64,000 nt of DNA from Nitrospirales bacterium (GTDB lineage: Bacteria; Nitrospirota; Nitrospiria; Nitrospirales; UBA8639). The position numbers were made by a program, and so were the translations under genes. The notes beneath the pieces are model-generated. The model was given only the letters and a program-made list of their open reading frames with translations, ran no database searches and was not told where the DNA came from. This document shows positions 8,688 to 17,323 of the stretch, piece after piece (position 1 is the first letter of the stretch; each line of letters starts with the position of its first letter). The stretch lies in NCBI GenBank assembly GCA_031315915.1, contig JALDRK010000002.1:124001-188000 (forward strand). Reading direction: 5' to 3'.

Positions 8688-9758
8688 TTAATGAACCTTC
8701 AATTCGGTCCACCCCCGGTCATAATACCGGATGGCTTCCGACACATCTTCAATCCATTCCATTCTCGACATCGCTTCCCCAGGTGGATACACCGCCGTAT
8801 TATTCCGTATGTCGGACGGTAAGCGGTCCCGAACCAGGCGATTGGCCGAAGCGAAAAGGAGTCGTTGAGAAGTTTGTGTGGCCACCTGCGCATCCAGCAG
8901 ATAATTGATAAAGTCCATGGCTAAGGTTTTCTGGGACGAACTCGCCAACACCGCAAGGCAGTCAGTCCAGATCGTGCCCCCCTCTTCGGGGATAATATAC
9001 CGAATAGAAGACCGTTCCCTCATGGCCCTCGCCACCGGTCCTCCCCAACCATGCGCCATAACCACTTCACCGGATACCAATAGCTGATCGAATTGTTCGC
9101 TGGAATAGGCTTTTACCAAGGGTTTCTGGTTGATCAGTTTGTCCCTGGCTTGTCGAATTTCCATTTCCGATTGACTATTCAAGGAATGTCCCAAGGCTTT
9201 CAAGGCCACACCAAAGACCTCTCGCTGATCATTGAGCATACTGATCCGTCCGGAATACTTCGGATTCCATAAGGCCTCCCAACTGCGTGGAGGATCCCCC
9301 ATGACCTCCGAATCATACCCAATCCCCACCGTCCCCCATAAATACGGAATGGCAAAACGATTTCCCGGATCGAAGGGCAAACGTTGCAAGGCATCTTCCA
9401 AATAACGAACATTGGGTATTCGTGCCATGTCCAAATCCGCCAGTAACCCCAGGCGACTCATGATCCCGGCCATAAAATCCGAAGGGACCACCACATCATA
9501 CCCAGTCATGCCGGATTGGGCTTTGGCCAATAATTCCTCATTGCTACTAAAGGTATCGACGACGACACGCGCATGGTGAGTCTGTTCAAAACCGGAAATA
9601 ATCGTCGGATCCACATAATCCGACCAGGTAAAGTAATAGAGAGTTGGAGGATCTGACGAATCATTCGCCTGTGGCGGAGAAGAATCCGAACACCCAACGG
9701 CAAGCAAGCAGCAGAAGAGACCACACAGGCTTAAAGTACGATTCCAACGGCGATTCAT
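8688..9758 (-). CDS. potD: spermidine/putrescine-binding lipoprotein PotD
   Basis: This is the substrate-binding component of the polyamine ABC importer. The 356-residue protein starts at ATG 9758 with a signal ending in the lipobox LAVGC, so it should be lipid-anchored. The mature part follows the PotD/PotF pattern: LYYFTWSDYVDPTIISGFEQ, then GYDVVVPSDFM, RFAIPYLWGTVGIGYD and GWGGPVARAM. It starts two bases after the potC stop, completing the order potA-potB-potC-potD. Escherichia coli PotD is a soluble periplasmic protein, so lipid anchoring in a diderm is notable. Polyamine type (spermidine or putrescine) cannot be decided from what I can read. Confidence 0.9.
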   Translation of the reverse strand: MNRRWNRTLSLCGLFCCLLAVGCSDSSPPQANDSSDPPTLYYFTWSDYVDPTIISGFEQTHHARVVVDTFSSNEELLAKAQSGMTGYDVVVPSDFMAGIMSRLGLLADLDMARIPNVRYLEDALQRLPFDPGNRFAIPYLWGTVGIGYDSEVMGDPPRSWEALWNPKYSGRISMLNDQREVFGVALKALGHSLNSQSEMEIRQARDKLINQKPLVKAYSSEQFDQLLVSGEVVMAHGWGGPVARAMRERSSIRYIIPEEGGTIWTDCLAVLASSSQKTLAMDFINYLLDAQVATQTSQRLLFASANRLVRDRLPSDIRNNTAVYPPGEAMSRMEWIEDVSEAIRYYDRGWTELKVH

Positions 9759-9760
9759 GT

Positions 9761-10558
9761 TCACAACAACCGCTTTTCTGCATACCGGCCTACACGTTGT
9801 TGATAACACCAAGAGCATCCCACCCCGAGAATGGACACCAGGACCAGCAAAGCCGACAGAGCATTAATTTCCGGAGTCATCCCCGTTTTGATCATGGAAA
9901 AGACCTTGAGGGGTAATGTGGTCGAGCCTGGGCCCGCCACAAAAAACGTGACGACAAAATCATCCAGGGAAACCGTAAAAGCCAGAAGAGCCGCTCCCAC
10001 AATGGCAGGTTTCAGCAAGGGTAAGGTGACATGGGTTAACACTCTCCAGGAATCGGCTCCTAAGTCCCTTGCAGCATCTTCCCAGGTTGGGTCGAGTTTC
10101 CTTAACCGGGCCCGAATGATCACAATGGTCAGAGGAAGACTGAAGACCCCGTGGCCTAACATAATCGTCAGAAATCCCAGCGGCATCCGAATCAGCACAA
10201 ACATCATAAGCAAGGCGACCCCCAAAAGAATTTCGGGAATCACCAGGGGAAGGACTAATCCCATGTTGATGAATGAAACAGCGCGTCCACGAAGGCGTTC
10301 CATCCCTATGGCCGTACCTACACCGAGCAACAGAGACATGCCCGTTGACGCCAACGCAATGATGAGGCTGTTGATCATCGCATCGAGGAAGGCCGGATTA
10401 TGGAATAGCTTGTCATACCAGCGTAAGGAAAATCCCTGCCAGGTCACCCCCATTTGAGAATCGTTAAAGGACAGTACGATTAGAACCGCGACAGGCAAAT
10501 AGAGAAAACATAAGACCGCGACACTATTCAGTATAAACATGGTGGGGAAGCGGGTCAT
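9761..10558 (-). CDS. potC: polyamine ABC transporter permease PotC
   Basis: An inner-membrane permease with six predicted helices that forms the channel together with PotB. The 265-residue product carries the cytoplasmic EAA loop (WEDAARDLGADSWRVLTHVTLPLLKPAI) that docks on the ATPase, and the family stretch VSLDDFVVTFFVAGPGSTTLP. I chose ATG 10558, which overlaps the potB stop by four bases (ATGA) and fits the family length; the frame is open far upstream inside potB. It is followed by potD after two bases. Confidence 0.92.
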   Translation of the reverse strand: MTRFPTMFILNSVAVLCFLYLPVAVLIVLSFNDSQMGVTWQGFSLRWYDKLFHNPAFLDAMINSLIIALASTGMSLLLGVGTAIGMERLRGRAVSFINMGLVLPLVIPEILLGVALLMMFVLIRMPLGFLTIMLGHGVFSLPLTIVIIRARLRKLDPTWEDAARDLGADSWRVLTHVTLPLLKPAIVGAALLAFTVSLDDFVVTFFVAGPGSTTLPLKVFSMIKTGMTPEINALSALLVLVSILGVGCSWCYQQRVGRYAEKRLL

Positions 10559-11415
10559 CCTGCGGCCTGTTCCGTAGATTTCCGGCCTAACCATCCCCAC
10601 AAGACCAAGATGGTCCCCATCAATCCGAACGAGAGGGCGGCGCCAAACGGCCAATCTCGGGCCACTAAAAATTCTTGTTGGATCAGTGTGCCAATCATCA
10701 GACTTTGGCCTCCTCCCAGAAGATACGGCGTGATAAATGCTCCCAAAGATGGAATAAAAACCAGAACAGCCCCGGCCACCCATCCTGGTTTACTTAACGG
10801 GATGACGACATGCCAAAACATCCTGAAGCGTGTGGCACATAAATCCCTGGCTGCTTCTTCCAAGTGAATGGATATCCGTTCGAGAGCGGCCACCAGAGGC
10901 AACACCATAAAGGGTAAATAACCATACACCAGCCCAACAAACACGGAAAAATCCGTGAACAAAAGAGGAATCGGATCACCTGTCCATCCTAAAAACTTCA
11001 CAAAACCATTGATGACGCCATCTGCGCGAAAAATCAATACCCACGCATAGGTTCGGACTAAGAAGTTCGTCCAAAATGGAATCATGACCAAGACGAGAAG
11101 CCATTGCTGCCAGGCTCTGGAAGACCGGGCAATACAATACGCCAGGGGAAATCCCAACAATGCACATACGATGGTCGTTCCTGACGCATAAAGAAAAGAT
11201 TTGAGAAAAATTCCTATGACAAGAGGATCTGCCAACCGAACGTAATTCTCTCCGGTCCAGGTCCATTCCAGCCCTCCATACGGACCCCGAGAAATCAAGC
11301 TGACCAGAAACATCAGCGCTAACGGCAACAAAAAACATATTCCCCAGAACAGCAGAGAAAGCAGCAACGCAACCCGAATAGGAAAGGGAGACTGGATTGG
11401 TAAGAGCCGGTTCAC
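10555..11415 (-). CDS. potB: polyamine ABC transporter permease PotB
   Basis: This is the second membrane permease of the polyamine importer, 286 residues with about six transmembrane helices. The EAA loop is ISIHLEEAARDLCATRFRMFWHVVIPLSKP (read in two parts), and the N-terminal region has the typical PLALMFLVSLISRGPYG periplasmic loop. The start is GTG 11415, which overlaps the potA stop as GTGA, a common translational coupling. Longer readings up to 11460 would run inside potA and are unnecessary. It is the second gene of the pot operon. Confidence 0.92.
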   Translation of the reverse strand: MNRLLPIQSPFPIRVALLLSLLFWGICFLLPLALMFLVSLISRGPYGGLEWTWTGENYVRLADPLVIGIFLKSFLYASGTTIVCALLGFPLAYCIARSSRAWQQWLLVLVMIPFWTNFLVRTYAWVLIFRADGVINGFVKFLGWTGDPIPLLFTDFSVFVGLVYGYLPFMVLPLVAALERISIHLEEAARDLCATRFRMFWHVVIPLSKPGWVAGAVLVFIPSLGAFITPYLLGGGQSLMIGTLIQQEFLVARDWPFGAALSFGLMGTILVLWGWLGRKSTEQAAG

Positions 11416-12509
11416 GATACGCCGTGAACCGGGAAGATGATCCCGTCCTGGATGAGCCATTCGACTTGAACCGGCTGCCCAATGGCGAGAAGCTGAGTTC
11501 GAAAAGTCGAGCTAGGCATACGGACAACCCATAGCACGTCCGTTGAAAGACGAACATGACAGAAAATTTCATTCCCATTAAAGACCGTTTTTTCGACTAT
11601 GCCGGGAATGGAATTTTCGGAAACAGAGGTTGAAGAGCCACATCCGATCGCTAATTGTTCGGGACGAATCATGACCGTGACCCGTTCTGAGGAGATCGGA
11701 TGTACGGGACGGGGAACTTTGAATGGAGGAAGGCCTTCCTTCCGCATCCAACATATTTCGCCTTCTCCTCCGGCAATGACTCCCGTCACCGTATTCGACA
11801 ACCCGATGAAATCGGCCACAGTCGTTGAATGAGGCGTATGATACAGTTCCTGAGGAGTGCCCACCTGCAGTACCGTTCCTGCCGACATCACGGCCAACCG
11901 ATCCGACAACATCAACGCTTCATCCTGCTGATGCGTCACACAAATAAAGGTGGAGTGCAATTCCTGTTGCAGCCGCTTCAATTCCCCATGCATGCTCTGA
12001 CGCAATTGCTGATCTAACGCCGCCAAGGGTTCATCCAACAACACCACCACCGGTTCATTGACGAGGGCCCGCGCCAAGGCCACTCGCTGTTGCTCGCCAC
12101 CGGATAAGTCATTTGGAAACCGTCGTTCTTTGCCCTGAAGGCGGACCAATTCCAACATTTTTCCGACCGCGGATTGGATTTTTTTTGAAGACTGCCTTCG
12201 CATTTTGAGACCGAAGGCCACGTTGTCATACACCGAAAGATGCGGAAAAAGCGCATAGTGCTGAAAAACCAAATTGACCGGACGCTGGTCGGGAGGCTGA
12301 GCATTGACCAGCGTATTCTGAATATAAATATGTCCTTGATCAGGAAAATCCAAGCCGGCAATCAACCGAAGCAAGGTCGTTTTTCCTGAACCACTGGGGC
12401 CAAGAAGAGAAAAAAACTCTCCCCGCTGAATCTCTAACGACACCTGATTCACGGCCGTCGTGGTTCCATGTCGCTTGGATACGCGGTCTAATCTGACACA
12501 AAGTTCCAT
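11412..12509 (-). CDS. potA: polyamine ABC transporter ATPase PotA
   Basis: The ATPase that drives polyamine import. The 365-residue protein has Walker A (GPSGSGKTT, near residue 38), Q-loop (VFQHYALFPHLSVYDNVAFGL), signature (LSGGEQQRVALARAL), Walker B (VVLLDEPLAALD) and H-loop (ICVTHQQDEAL), followed by a TOBE domain (about residues 280-360) typical of PotA/CysA-type ATPases. ATG 12509 begins the domain properly; a GTG at 12539 is also in frame and neither has a clear ribosome binding site. A promoter is visible upstream at 12560-12589. Confidence 0.93.
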   Translation of the reverse strand: MELCVRLDRVSKRHGTTTAVNQVSLEIQRGEFFSLLGPSGSGKTTLLRLIAGLDFPDQGHIYIQNTLVNAQPPDQRPVNLVFQHYALFPHLSVYDNVAFGLKMRRQSSKKIQSAVGKMLELVRLQGKERRFPNDLSGGEQQRVALARALVNEPVVVLLDEPLAALDQQLRQSMHGELKRLQQELHSTFICVTHQQDEALMLSDRLAVMSAGTVLQVGTPQELYHTPHSTTVADFIGLSNTVTGVIAGGEGEICWMRKEGLPPFKVPRPVHPISSERVTVMIRPEQLAIGCGSSTSVSENSIPGIVEKTVFNGNEIFCHVRLSTDVLWVVRMPSSTFRTQLLAIGQPVQVEWLIQDGIIFPVHGVS

Positions 12510-12559
12510 TCGCAGAAATATCTGTCCATGTTGTGACACGCCATGTTTCTGAAGGGGGG

Positions 12560-12589
12560 ATTCTAGGAAGGGGAGAAAAAGGAAGTCAA
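12560..12589 (-). promoter_or_regulatory. sigma-70 type promoter of the potABCD operon
   Basis: On the minus strand, TTGACT (12589-12584) and TAGAAT (12565-12560) are separated by 18 bases. Both boxes match the sigma-70 consensus at five of six positions. The predicted transcript start, near 12553, lies about 45 bases before potA. No operator repeat is obvious. Confidence 0.7.
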
Positions 12590-12703
12590 TGAACCATGAA
12601 CGTCCCTACCCTACGGCCAAGATCAAGACAATCGTCCTTGCTTAGCGCATAAGGAGAGAAAAGACAGGCTACCTGGATGAATGGGGCTTGACGCTCATTC
12701 TCA

Positions 12704-12910
12704 TCAACGTTGCAGAACGGCGTCTTGAACAGTCGCACAGGGATCTTGTAGCGCCGCGGTCAAGGCTTCGAGCGCACGCCGTTGATCGGAAACGCCCACC
12801 GCTTCATTGCCCAGATGAGTCGCTGCGCTGAGGCGTGTTTCCGGGTCTTCGTGAAACAGCAGATCTTCGACGGTTCCTTTCATTGTGTGTGGTGCGGATT
12901 TGATATACAT
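12704..12910 (-). CDS. small HEAT-like repeat protein
   Basis: A 68-residue protein I cannot assign to a named family. ATG 12910 has a perfect AAGGAG eight bases upstream, which is the best reason to call it a gene. Residues 12-65 read as a short helical repeat pair (EDLLFHEDPETRLSAATHLG and RRALEALTAALQDPCATVQD), the pattern seen in HEAT/PBS-lyase repeats. It stands alone, upstream of potA and downstream of a STAS gene on the same strand. A scaffolding role would fit, but nothing shows it. Confidence 0.65.
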   Translation of the reverse strand: MYIKSAPHTMKGTVEDLLFHEDPETRLSAATHLGNEAVGVSDQRRALEALTAALQDPCATVQDAVLQR

Positions 12911-13149
12911 CTTGGAGGCTCCTTCATAGACAATCAACCAGGTTGAACGAATTTATCGGTCATTGAACGCCAAAACTTGAAATTCTTTCAGCAGAGATTT
13001 GGGAGCCGAGTCCGATTCCAATCTCAATGCTCCTGGGTCCCATTCCGCTTTTGGACTTTGCCGACTCATAAGCAGAAAAGCGATTCAGGTCCGCTTCCCC
13101 GTCACGCGAAGGCGACCGTGTGCCACTTGAATTGGAAACCGTCCCCCAT

Positions 13150-13482
13150 TTAGGCGACGGAACGGACCTCAGTCTGAGCATGAGTCACCGGTATCAGGGT
13201 TGGCAAATCCACTAATTGAAGCAATCCTTCTACACAGGGACGTGGATTATGAATAACCAGGCTGACCCCTTTTTTCCTTAGCGAATGATATAACAACATT
13301 AATTTTCCAATACCGGCACTGTCCAAGGATGAAACCGTGGTAAAGTCCAAAATCAGTTTCTGACAAACCCGCCCCTCCCCGGCCGCCAATGCCGTTTCCA
13401 GCGGCACTCTGGCCGATTTATCAAATCGCCCCGATAAAAATAATACCCGGGTGTCCTGACTCCATTTAGCCCTGATTAACAT
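13150..13482 (-). CDS. STAS-domain anti-sigma factor antagonist
   Basis: The 110-residue protein is a single STAS domain of the SpoIIAA/RsbV type, which releases a sigma factor by binding its anti-sigma kinase. The phosphorylation loop is intact: SSLDSAGIGKLMLLYHSL, with Ser after Asp. The start ATG 13482 has AAGGAG seven bases upstream. No RsbW-type kinase or PP2C phosphatase lies beside it, so its partner is elsewhere. A second STAS gene follows about 500 bases upstream on the same strand. Confidence 0.85.
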   Translation of the reverse strand: MLIRAKWSQDTRVLFLSGRFDKSARVPLETALAAGEGRVCQKLILDFTTVSSLDSAGIGKLMLLYHSLRKKGVSLVIHNPRPCVEGLLQLVDLPTLIPVTHAQTEVRSVA

Positions 13483-13984
13483 AGCTCTTCTCCTTCTTAT
13501 CTGCATTCGACAACATATCAGTCGCCATAACGGCTGTTCCAACAAAAAAGGTGAGCAACCCTTGTGCCAACTCCGCTCGAACTTCTGTCCTTCTACCCAT
13601 CTCGACTAAAGTCAGATCAATGCGAGAGAAATAATAAAGAGCAGTGCCCGACAACCAATCGTATTCTTTGCCATATTCGAAGCAAAGCAATCCTTACCTA
13701 TTGATGATGGAAAAAGATGCCCGCTTTCAAGAGAGAAAATTGGAGAAAACTAAGTCAGGTATCAATGGAAAGGATCTCTTCACATACGGACATTTACCAA
13801 GGAAAAACCATCTTGAAAAAACATCTGGGATAGGTCTGCCGTCTAAGAAAGTGCAACCCGCACAAATTTATACAGGACAATTTTGCCAGGACACTGAAAA
13901 ATCAATATTTTTTCACGGACGGACAGAACGAAACAGAAAAATGAACTCTCACAAGGTCAGATGGAAGGAACAATGGGGCAGGAA
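13483..13984. other. spacer between the two STAS genes
   Basis: About 500 bases with only weak open frames: a minus ORF at 13466-13690 and a plus ORF at 13644-13988. Neither has a ribosome binding site or a protein-like composition that I trust. The region is A+T-rich between 13700 and 13960, and presumably carries the promoter for the STAS gene at 13150. Confidence 0.4.
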
Positions 13985-14344
13985 TTAACGCGGCGAAGCT
14001 TGAGCTGAAAGCCCATTCAGCATGGCTTCAGGCACAGATCGGTAGATGGGAATTAGATCAGTTAAATGAGCTGCCTCCAAGGCTTCCCGCACAAAGGATG
14101 GTGGACTGACGATACTCAACCGAATCCGATTGGCCTTCAAATTAAAATACCATGTGTATAATTGTCCTACCCCACCCAAATCCAATCCCGTGATGGCAGA
14201 ACAATTCAGAATAAGATGGTCACATTTTCCATCTCCGGCTTCCGAGATAATCCCTTCCAGGCCGATCTTGCAATGACTATCCAGATTCCCCGTGAGAGAT
14301 TGGATTTTGGTCGTGGGATGGTTATAGCGACCGAACGCCAGCAT
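13985..14344 (-). CDS. STAS-like protein lacking the phospho-serine
   Basis: A 119-residue protein with the STAS fold pattern: CDHLILNCSAITGLDLGGVGQL aligns with the SpoIIAA loop (read in two parts), followed by ANRIRLSIVSPPSFVREALEA, which matches the second half of the domain. In the loop the usual D-S becomes D-L, so the phosphorylated Ser is replaced by Leu. Phospho-switching as in SpoIIAA is therefore unlikely. ATG 14344 is used; its ribosome binding site is weak. It could be an always-active antagonist, or a STAS protein with a structural role. Confidence 0.7.
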   Translation of the reverse strand: MLAFGRYNHPTTKIQSLTGNLDSHCKIGLEGIISEAGDGKCDHLILNCSAITGLDLGGVGQLYTWYFNLKANRIRLSIVSPPSFVREALEAAHLTDLIPIYRSVPEAMLNGLSAQASPR

Positions 14345-14533
14345 AGCCTTCTTTTCGGAAAAGACGGATATAAGATGAAGGCTATTATTGAATAAATTTT
14401 CTGATTCATAAGAAAAAAGAGCTGCAGGTTACAGGCAAAGCCAAATGAGAACTGATCGGACATCCTAGTCCAGTTACACCACATTTTTACAAGGAATGAG
14501 AAAGAGGCTGGCTTCACCTAGGGGTTTTTTATA

Positions 14534-14622
14534 TGGTGCCGGAGACCGGGGTCGAACCGGTACGCCCCTTTCGAAGCGAGGGATTTTAAGTCCCTTGCGT
14601 CTGCCTATTCCGCCACTCCGGC
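14534..14622 (-). tRNA. tRNA-Leu (anticodon UAA)
   Basis: An 89-base class II tRNA with a long variable arm. The acceptor stem GCCGGAG (14622-14616) pairs with CTCCGGC (14544-14538), discriminator A and an encoded CCA follow (14536-14534). The anticodon loop reads CTTAAAA with anticodon TAA, and the T arm contains GGTTCGACC. The long variable arm and anticodon identify leucine. Confidence 0.97.
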
Positions 14623-14641
14623 ATCGAAGGGCAAGGCGCGA

Positions 14642-14670
14642 ACTGTACCACTCCCTCTAAAATGGTGCAA
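14642..14670 (-). promoter_or_regulatory. promoter of tRNA-Leu
   Basis: Minus-strand TTGCAC (14670-14665) and TACAGT (14647-14642) are separated by 17 bases. The -10 box lies about 20 bases before the mature tRNA 5' end, an ideal position. Confidence 0.7.
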
Positions 14671-14745
14671 GATTCTCATCTTCGGTGAAGACGGAAATTC
14701 AATGACAATGATGCCAGAGAATGCTCGGTAAGATTGACACGATTG

Positions 14746-14783
14746 CAAAAAAAAGAGGATGCGGGTCTATCCGCATCCTCTTT
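14746..14783 (-). terminator. rho-independent terminator of the Pal gene
   Basis: A perfect 13-bp stem (14752-14764 with 14771-14783) and a six-base loop are followed on the minus strand by a run of T. It lies about 35 bases after the stop codon at 14817. Confidence 0.9.
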
Positions 14784-14816
14784 CGCTTAACAATCTCTTT
14801 GAATTTCTGACTTGGA

Positions 14817-15890
14817 CTAATTCAGGTGGATCACCATATGACTTCGGCGATTTTCCTGGAAACAATCCTCGCTGTCTTTTTGGCAGAAGGGACGCTCCTT
14901 TCCATAGGAGACGATTTTAATCCGCTGGGCATCGACACCCAGTTTTTCCAGATATTCACGTGCCGCCTCTGCCCGTTTTTTCCCCAAGACCAGGTTATAA
15001 TCCTGAGTCCCTCGTTGATCGCAGTGGCCTTCAATGGTCAACATTTCACCGGGATTATTCTTCAGCCATTGGGCTCCCTGCTCTAAATCTTGAGCCCCCT
15101 GACGAGAAATCGCCCAACTATCAAAATCAAAATAAATGTCTTGGAGAGTACCACCCTGTCCATCGAATCCCTTGGTGGCTTTCAAATGGGTTTTCTTGAC
15201 TACCTCACTGCCACGTTCCTGAACCCTGGCAACTTGCATATCAGGGTTGACATATTCCGGGGATGGTCCTCCATTTTCTTTAACATAGGAATCGGCCCAG
15301 GTATTGGGATTCACCGAAGCCGAAGTCGTATCGGAGGCAGAAGAACCATCGGCGGTCTGACTCATATTTGATGGATCGCCATAGAACTCTTGGCTGCTGT
15401 TTCCCCCACGAAGATAGGCATTGGCCCAGGCTTCAGGATCCGGATTGGCTCCGTTGGCCGATCCCTGTCCAAAACCACTGACTCCGCCATGATTCGGTCC
15501 GCTTCCTGAAATTCCCGAATAATTTTGGCCGTAATCGGTTCCGGAGAAGTTGGAGTCGCTTTTGCCCCCATTTGCTGAAGAGTCCATAGCCGTTTCCGAA
15601 GACCCCTGAGCAGAGGGATCGTTTACTGCAGAGGATTGAGCGGCAGTTCCAGAGTATGGCTTACGTCCGTTAACCGTACCTCCGCCATAATAGTGGCCCT
15701 GTCCATCGGACCCATGGGCGGATCCGGAATTTAGGAGTGCTGTTTCCTCCGAACTTCCCGGCAATGCAGATTCTCCATCTCCCTCTGAATTTGCGCCATA
15801 TCGAACGGAATGTCCGCTGCACCCGGCAATCATGACCATACCCAACACGACTACTGCCAATACCTGAATTGAATTTCTTCTATCCCCCAT
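14817..15890 (-). CDS. pal: OmpA/Pal-type lipoprotein with long low-complexity linker
   Basis: An outer-membrane lipoprotein that binds peptidoglycan. ATG 15890 has AGGAGG upstream and gives 357 residues: a signal ending in lipobox MIAGC, a Gly/Ser/Asn-rich linker of about 200 residues, then a C-terminal OmpA domain (about residues 245-357) with the Pal signature IEGHCDQRGTQDYN and GKKRAEAAREYLEKLGV. Normal Pal is about 170 residues, so the linker doubles it. The linker contains two related units, PEAWANAYLRGGN and PNTWADSYVKENG, each followed by a Pro/Tyr-rich segment. No tolB or ybgF neighbour is seen, so this may be a Pal paralogue. A strong terminator follows. Confidence 0.88.
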   Translation of the reverse strand: MGDRRNSIQVLAVVVLGMVMIAGCSGHSVRYGANSEGDGESALPGSSEETALLNSGSAHGSDGQGHYYGGGTVNGRKPYSGTAAQSSAVNDPSAQGSSETAMDSSANGGKSDSNFSGTDYGQNYSGISGSGPNHGGVSGFGQGSANGANPDPEAWANAYLRGGNSSQEFYGDPSNMSQTADGSSASDTTSASVNPNTWADSYVKENGGPSPEYVNPDMQVARVQERGSEVVKKTHLKATKGFDGQGGTLQDIYFDFDSWAISRQGAQDLEQGAQWLKNNPGEMLTIEGHCDQRGTQDYNLVLGKKRAEAAREYLEKLGVDAQRIKIVSYGKERPFCQKDSEDCFQENRRSHMVIHLN

Positions 15891-16312
15891 GAGCCCCTCC
15901 TGGTCAATAGTTTTATCCTGGTGATGTTTCCGTTCCATAATTTCACTTTCCTCTGAATAATTTCCCATGACAAATGGCGTAAATGAGTTGAGCCAATAAC
16001 TGACTTTTCACTCAACGCTTGAGGTAATCCAATAAGTTAGGGTATCGGCACGGTTGGGAAAAACTTTAGGATGGGCGGCCTAGGAGGAAAAAACTGCCCC
16101 CCAGTTTTAGGGACGGACTTGCAATGGCTATTGCGATCCCTTCACAAAGATCTAAAATACCTTCTCGTTCGGAAGGAACCTCCTTAAGCCGGCAGGCAAC
16201 AATTTCACTGAAAAAACTTGACTGGAGAGTCAATACGTTAGAACGACAGGTTACTTTTGGCAAAGGACCGTTGGATATTGGGATAGAAAGTTCTTCAGTA
16301 CAATGAACTCGG
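15891..16312. other. spacer between pal and the epimerase gene
   Basis: About 420 bases, presumably the pal upstream region. Small opposing ORFs at 16066-16263 (minus) and 16124-16306 (plus) overlap each other and lack convincing ribosome binding sites. A C-rich run near 16095 and several short A tracts are present. I see no RNA gene or clear promoter. Confidence 0.4.
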
Positions 16313-17323
16313 TTATCCTTTCTTCAGAATAGCTTTCTGGTACCACTCCCAAAAGCGAGCCACGCCCTCCGGTACCGATACCCTCGGTGCGTATCCCAAC
16401 AACTCCCGTGTTTTGGAAATGTCCGCAAAGGTATACGCAATATCGGCATCCAACATAGGGGCCGGAACCAAATGCGCTTTACGCCCAGCCAATTCTTCAA
16501 TCCCTTTGACAAAGTCAACAAGGAGAACAGGCTCCCCTCTCCCCAAATTGAGAATTTCATAGCCTAACGGGCGGTCTACTGCCCCGACTATGCCGCTGAC
16601 AATATCTCCGACATACGTCCAATCCCGGTGCATATTCCCGTTGTTGTATAGTGGAACTTCGCAACCGGTAAAAATATTATCCAACACTTTGTAGGCCATC
16701 ATGTCGGGGCGGCCTCTTGGACCATACACCGTAAAAAATCGCAAGACCGTGCAATCCAACTTATAGAGGTGGTGATAGGTGTATCCCAAGAGTTCGCTGG
16801 CCCGCTTGCTGGCTGCATAGGGCGCCAACGGTCTGTCACATTGATCTTCCGGGACAAAAGGTACGGTTTTCGTATTGCCATACACCGAAGAAGTTGAGGC
16901 AAAGACAAATATGGGAGTCGGTCTGTTGGCTTTGCCTCCATTCAGTCTTCCGACTGCCCCATCCAGCAGGGCTAATGTTCCGTTGACGTTCACGTCGTAA
17001 TACAGGCCAGGATCATCAATAGAAACACGAACTCCCGCCATGGCCGCTAAATGGATGACGCCATCGAAGGTATATTGTGCAAACAAGTCTCGAATCAATT
17101 CGCGATTACGAATATCGCCCTTGATAAAGTGAAATTCCCCCTTCCACTTTTCTTTTTGAGCCAAGCTTTTCACTTCCTGAAGATTGGCTTCCTTGCGAGC
17201 AGGATCATAGTAGTCATTCAGATTATCCAACCCCACCACGCAGTCCCCCCGTCGCAAAAGAGTTTCTGCGGTATGACTACCGATAAATCCTGCCGCCCCG
17301 GTCACCAGTATGGTTTTAGCCAC
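16313..17323 (-). CDS. UDP-glucuronate 4-epimerase-like NAD-dependent epimerase
   Basis: An extended short-chain dehydrogenase that interconverts nucleotide sugars, most like the CapI/LspL UDP-glucuronate epimerases. The 336-residue product shows the NAD-binding TGAAGFIGSH, the substrate-loop start LDNLNDYYDPARKEANL, ASTSSVYG with catalytic Ser, and the YAASKRASE catalytic Tyr-Lys pair. FFTVYGPRGRPDMM is typical of the UDP-GlcA branch. The start is GTG 17323, with AAGGAG five bases upstream. No glycosyltransferase lies next to it, so it probably supplies galacturonate for lipopolysaccharide or capsule encoded elsewhere. Confidence 0.9.
   Translation of the reverse strand: MAKTILVTGAAGFIGSHTAETLLRRGDCVVGLDNLNDYYDPARKEANLQEVKSLAQKEKWKGEFHFIKGDIRNRELIRDLFAQYTFDGVIHLAAMAGVRVSIDDPGLYYDVNVNGTLALLDGAVGRLNGGKANRPTPIFVFASTSSVYGNTKTVPFVPEDQCDRPLAPYAASKRASELLGYTYHHLYKLDCTVLRFFTVYGPRGRPDMMAYKVLDNIFTGCEVPLYNNGNMHRDWTYVGDIVSGIVGAVDRPLGYEILNLGRGEPVLLVDFVKGIEELAGRKAHLVPAPMLDADIAYTFADISKTRELLGYAPRVSVPEGVARFWEWYQKAILKKG

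Noticed and set aside
12960..13181. 73-codon minus-strand frame downstream of the STAS gene
   Set aside because: Overlaps the STAS 3' end, lacks a ribosome binding site and has random-looking Ser/Arg composition.
13466..13690. 74-codon frame upstream of the STAS gene
   Set aside because: No ribosome binding site and its end overlaps the well-supported STAS start.
13644..13988. 114-codon plus-strand frame between the STAS genes
   Set aside because: A+T-rich, Lys-rich composition with no start signal; probably a chance frame.
16066..16306. Two opposing small frames upstream of pal
   Set aside because: They overlap each other, and neither has a convincing start signal or recognisable sequence.
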